Assembly (NCBI RefSeq): GCF_000745235.1 | Contig: NZ_JQNL01000001.1 | Coordinates: 2,418,001 to 2,482,000, forward strand | Reading direction: 5' to 3' | Length of the DNA: 64,000 bases | From: Luteibacter mycovicinus | Lineage (GTDB): Bacteria > Pseudomonadota > Gammaproteobacteria > Xanthomonadales > Rhodanobacteraceae | In this document: in pieces, positions 61,301 through 64,000 of the stretch | Position numbering within the stretch: position 1 is the first letter of the stretch | How the letters are laid out: each line of letters opens with the position of its first letter | Position numbers and translations under genes: made by a program | Notes under the pieces: generated by a model | What the model was told of the DNA's origin: nothing | What the model saw: only the letters and a program-made list of their open reading frames with translations | The model's database searches: none

Positions 61301-61942
61301 GTGGACACAGTGAACGCACCAAAGCTTTCCCGCCGCACCTTCCTCAAGTTGGGTGCGGCCACCGCCAGCGCAACCGCCGTACCTCCCCTCGTCGCCAGGG
61401 CCGCGACGCCGGCACCGCCCCGGCAGCCGGTCACGGCAACACTGTCGATGCACGTCAACGGCAAGCCGCAATCGCTGACGCTGGATACGCGCACCACTCT
61501 GCTCGACGCCTTGCGCGAGCATCTGCACCTCACCGGTACCAAGAAGGGCTGCGACCATGGTCAGTGCGGCGCATGCACGGTCATCGTGGACGGACGCCGC
61601 ATCAACAGCTGCCTGACCCTGGCGGTGATGCACGAGGGCGCAAAGGTCACGACCATCGAAGGCCTCGGCACGCCGCAAAAGCTTCACCCGATGCAGGCCG
61701 CCTTCGTGAAACACGACGGCTACCAGTGCGGCTACTGCACGCCCGGACAGATCTGCAGCGCCGTCGCCGTACTCGACGAAATTCACGATGACATTCCCAG
61801 TCACGTGAGCGGCAGCCTCACCACACGGGCCACGGTCAGTGCGACCGAAATTCGCGAACGCATGAGCGGCAATATCTGCCGTTGCGGCGCGTACTCGAAC
61901 ATCGTGGAAGCGATCACCGAAGTCGCGGGGAGCAAGGCATGA
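61301..61942 (+). CDS. paoA: Periplasmic aldehyde oxidoreductase, 2Fe-2S subunit
   Basis: The protein has 213 residues from a GTG start. A Tat signal (SRRTFLKLG) exports the folded complex. The first 2Fe-2S cluster is held by CDHGQCGAC (Cys84, Cys89, Cys92) and Cys104, and the second by CGYCTPGQ and ICRCGAYS. It is the small subunit of the molybdenum aldehyde oxidoreductase PaoABC, which oxidises aromatic aldehydes in the periplasm and carries electrons from the molybdenum site to FAD. The stop overlaps the start of paoB (ATGA). Only paoA has a signal peptide, so the other subunits travel with it. Confidence 0.94.
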   Translation: MDTVNAPKLSRRTFLKLGAATASATAVPPLVARAATPAPPRQPVTATLSMHVNGKPQSLTLDTRTTLLDALREHLHLTGTKKGCDHGQCGACTVIVDGRRINSCLTLAVMHEGAKVTTIEGLGTPQKLHPMQAAFVKHDGYQCGYCTPGQICSAVAVLDEIHDDIPSHVSGSLTTRATVSATEIRERMSGNICRCGAYSNIVEAITEVAGSKA

Positions 61943-62889
61943 AGCCCTTCACGTACGAGCGTGCCACCAGTCCCGCCTCCGCCGCTGCCGCCGCGGCTCG
62001 CCAGCGGAATACGAAATTCATCGCCGGCGGCACCAACCTGCTCGACCTGATGAAGCTCGAGATCGAGCAGCCCGAGCATCTCATCGACGTCAACGGTCTC
62101 GATCTGGATACGATCGCGGCGACCGAAGAAGGTGGACTGCGCATCGGTGCACTGGTACGCAATACGGATCTTGCCGCCGATACACGCGTGCGGCGTGACT
62201 ATGGTCTGCTGACGCGCGCACTCGTCGCGGGTGCGTCGGGCCAGCTGCGTAACAAGGCTACGACGGCCGGCAATCTGCTGCAGCGGACGCGTTGCCCGTA
62301 TTTCTACGACACCAATCAGGCATGCAACAAGCGCCTGCCGGGCAGCGGTTGTGCCGCCATCGGTGGCTTCAGCCGGTCGCATGGCATCGTCGGTGTCAGC
62401 ACCTCCTGCATAGCGACCCATCCGAGCGACATGGCGGTCGCCATGCGGGCGCTCGATGCCACCGTCGAAACCGTTCAGCCGGACGGCAAGACACGACGTA
62501 TCCCCATCGCGGACTTTCATACGCTGCCCGGTGCGACACCGCACATCGAGAACGTGCTGGCGCCCGGCGAGCTGATCACCGCGGTGACACTGCCAAAGCC
62601 GCCAGGCGGCACGCATATCTATCACAAGGTACGCGATCGCGCGTCGTACGCATTCGCGCTGATTTCCGTCGCCGCCGTGGTGCAGAAGGATGGCAGCGGC
62701 CGTGTGGCGCTGGGCGGTGTGGCGCACAAGCCATGGCGCGTGGAGGCGGCCGAGGCGGCGATGCCGCAGGGCGCGAAGGCGGTCACTGCAACGCTGCTTG
62801 CCGGCGCGCAACCGACCGGGGAGAACGCGTTCAAGATTCCGCTGGTGGAGCGCACACTAAGCGCGGTACTGGCCGAGGCGAGGGGCTGA
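61939..62889 (+). CDS. paoB: Periplasmic aldehyde oxidoreductase, FAD-binding subunit
   Basis: The protein has 316 residues. The FAD site is marked by [17 protein letters not shown] and [15 protein letters not shown]. The insertion with [17 protein letters not shown] supplies the cysteines of the extra 4Fe-4S cluster that sets PaoB-type subunits apart from other CoxM-family FAD subunits. It takes electrons from PaoA to its acceptor. The ATG at 61939 overlaps the paoA stop. The frame is open 57 bp further upstream inside paoA, which is not used. No signal peptide is present. Confidence 0.93.
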   Translation: MKPFTYERATSPASAAAAAARQRNTKFIAGGTNLLDLMKLEIEQPEHLIDVNGLDLDTIAATEEGGLRIGALVRNTDLAADTRVRRDYGLLTRALVAGASGQLRNKATTAGNLLQRTRCPYFYDTNQACNKRLPGSGCAAIGGFSRSHGIVGVSTSCIATHPSDMAVAMRALDATVETVQPDGKTRRIPIADFHTLPGATPHIENVLAPGELITAVTLPKPPGGTHIYHKVRDRASYAFALISVAAVVQKDGSGRVALGGVAHKPWRVEAAEAAMPQGAKAVTATLLAGAQPTGENAFKIPLVERTLSAVLAEARG

Positions 62890-62892
62890 GCC

Positions 62893-64000
62893 ATGAAATT
62901 CGATAAACCCGCCACGACCAATCCGATCGATCGCATGAAGGTCGTCGGCCAGCCGCATGACCGGATCGACGGACCGTTGAAAACGACCGGCACGGCACCC
63001 TACGCCTACGAGCAGCATGCCGCCACGCCGGACCACGCCTACGGTTACATCGTGCCCGCCGCGATCGCCCACGGCCGCATCGTCAACATCGACACCAGCG
63101 TCGCGCGACGGGCGCCAGGCGTGCTCGCCATCGTCACCGCGGCCGACGCGGGAAAACTTGGCAAGGGCAAATACAACACGGCCACCTTGCTGGGTGGCCC
63201 GGAGATCCAGCACTACCACCAGGCGATCGCCGTCGTGGTCGCGGAGACCTTCGAACAGGCGCGCGCCGCCGCGTCGCTAGTGCATGTCGATTACGCGCGC
63301 ACGCCGGGACAGTTCGATCTGGCCGCGATGAAAGACGGTGCCATCAAACCGGACGATCCCGACGCCGACACCTCGCGGGGCGATTTCGACGGGGCGTTCG
63401 CCGCGTCGCCGGTCAAGCTCGATGCGACCTATCGCACGCCCGACCATGCGCACGCGATGATGGAGCCCCATGCCTCCATCGCGAAGTGGGAGGGCGATAA
63501 GCTCACCCTGTGGACATCGAACCAGATGATCAACTGGGGTAAGGGCGATGTCGCGCTTACGCTCGGCATCCCCAAGGAAAACGTGCGTCTGATCTCTCCG
63601 TACATTGGCGGTGGCTTCGGCGGCAAGCTGTTCGTCCGTTCCGACGCCCTGCTCGCCGCGCTGGGCGCGCGAGCGGCCCGGCGTGCCGTCGCGGTCACCC
63701 TGCCGCGTCCGGTCATGTTCAACAACACCACGCATCGCCCCGCCACGATCCAGCGTATTCGCATCGGCACGGACACGGCGGGGAAGATCCAGGCCATCGC
63801 CCATGAAGGCTGGTCGGGCGATCTGCCCGGTGGTGGCCCCGAAACGGCCGTCCAGCAGACGCGCCTGCTCTACGCGGGTGCCAACCGCATGACGGCGACA
63901 CGTCTCGCCGTGCTCGACCTCCCCGAGGGTAACGCCATGCGCGCGCCGGGCGAGGCGTCCGGCCTGATGGCGCTCGAGATCGCCATGGACGAGATGGCCG
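62893..64000 (+). CDS. paoC: Periplasmic aldehyde oxidoreductase, molybdenum subunit (partial, C-terminus beyond right edge)
   Basis: The first 369 codons of a subunit that is usually about 730 residues are present. The a/b hammerhead domain opens the chain (RIDGPLKTTGTAPYAYEQ), and the molybdopterin-binding glycine motif YIGGGFGGKLF lies near residue 235. Aldehyde substrates bind here at the molybdenum cofactor, which is inserted by a chaperone of the PaoD/XdhC type expected further right. The ATG at 62893 follows the paoB stop by 3 bp, completing the paoABC operon within the window. Confidence 0.93.
   Translation, partial: MKFDKPATTNPIDRMKVVGQPHDRIDGPLKTTGTAPYAYEQHAATPDHAYGYIVPAAIAHGRIVNIDTSVARRAPGVLAIVTAADAGKLGKGKYNTATLLGGPEIQHYHQAIAVVVAETFEQARAAASLVHVDYARTPGQFDLAAMKDGAIKPDDPDADTSRGDFDGAFAASPVKLDATYRTPDHAHAMMEPHASIAKWEGDKLTLWTSNQMINWGKGDVALTLGIPKENVRLISPYIGGGFGGKLFVRSDALLAALGARAARRAVAVTLPRPVMFNNTTHRPATIQRIRIGTDTAGKIQAIAHEGWSGDLPGGGPETAVQQTRLLYAGANRMTATRLAVLDLPEGNAMRAPGEASGLMALEIAMDEMA

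Overview
The window is GC-rich, densely coded DNA on which every gene reads as chromosomal. The gene set is a lpiA/acvB-like pair, copAB, paoABC, GTAG-headed REP elements, a contact-dependent TpsA/TpsB pair and many LysR regulators. It suggests a gammaproteobacterium of the Lysobacterales (Xanthomonadales), most likely a Rhodanobacteraceae member such as Luteibacter or Dyella. That placement is inference from gene content, not a computed assignment. I saw no rRNA, tRNA, CRISPR array, transposase or integrase.

Layout. 1-6.6 kb: an Lhr-type helicase running off the left edge, a secreted GH3 glycosidase, an outer-membrane barrel protein and a tiny membrane protein. 6.6-7.2 kb: a mostly non-coding stretch with a strong minus-strand terminator. 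7.2-18.2 kb: aminoacyl-phosphatidylglycerol synthase MprF coupled to a VirJ/AcvB-domain lipase-like protein, an LTA-synthase-like sulfatase, a nicotinamide phosphoribosyltransferase, a pirin, a luciferase-family oxidoreductase, an orphan PIN protein and two uncharacterised-family genes. 18.3-25.6 kb: an orphan NarL-type response regulator, a Fur-box-preceded PepSY protein, a B3-type metallo-beta-lactamase, an acyltransferase, LigD and an orphan fimbrial subunit. 25.7-28.4 kb: the copper-resistance operon copAB. 28.4-30.4 kb: an NmrA-like gene broken by an in-frame TAG, divergent from a LysR regulator.

30.5-41.3 kb: a two-partner secretion locus, with a 3017-residue TpsA adhesin carrying 27 YDG-type repeats and its TpsB transporter. 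41.3-50.2 kb: an EmrB-type MFS pump, a 43-residue protein with an internal duplication, a second (intact) NmrA/LysR divergent pair, a Tat-exported GH29 enzyme, a DksA-type zinc-finger protein, a histidine phosphatase, an SDR and a chemoreceptor behind a near-consensus sigma-28 promoter. 50.2-55.9 kb: a cupin-DUF2867 fusion with an SdpR-like ArsR autorepressor, a YheO-like regulator divergent from an FAD monooxygenase, a duplicated-domain L,D-transpeptidase and a secreted nuclease. 56-64 kb: LysR, a Fic AMP-transferase preceded by a 17-bp-periodic operator array, a propeller-type hybrid-scale sensor kinase, and the periplasmic aldehyde oxidoreductase operon paoABC running off the right edge.

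The strongest candidates for something new are the alternating 17-bp half-site array at the fic start, with two look-alike start modules, and the C-B-B super-repeat organisation of the giant adhesin. Next come the cupin-DUF2867/SdpR unit and the small-RNA-like segment ending at the 6.6 kb terminator. Most other loci are recognisable families in ordinary arrangements.
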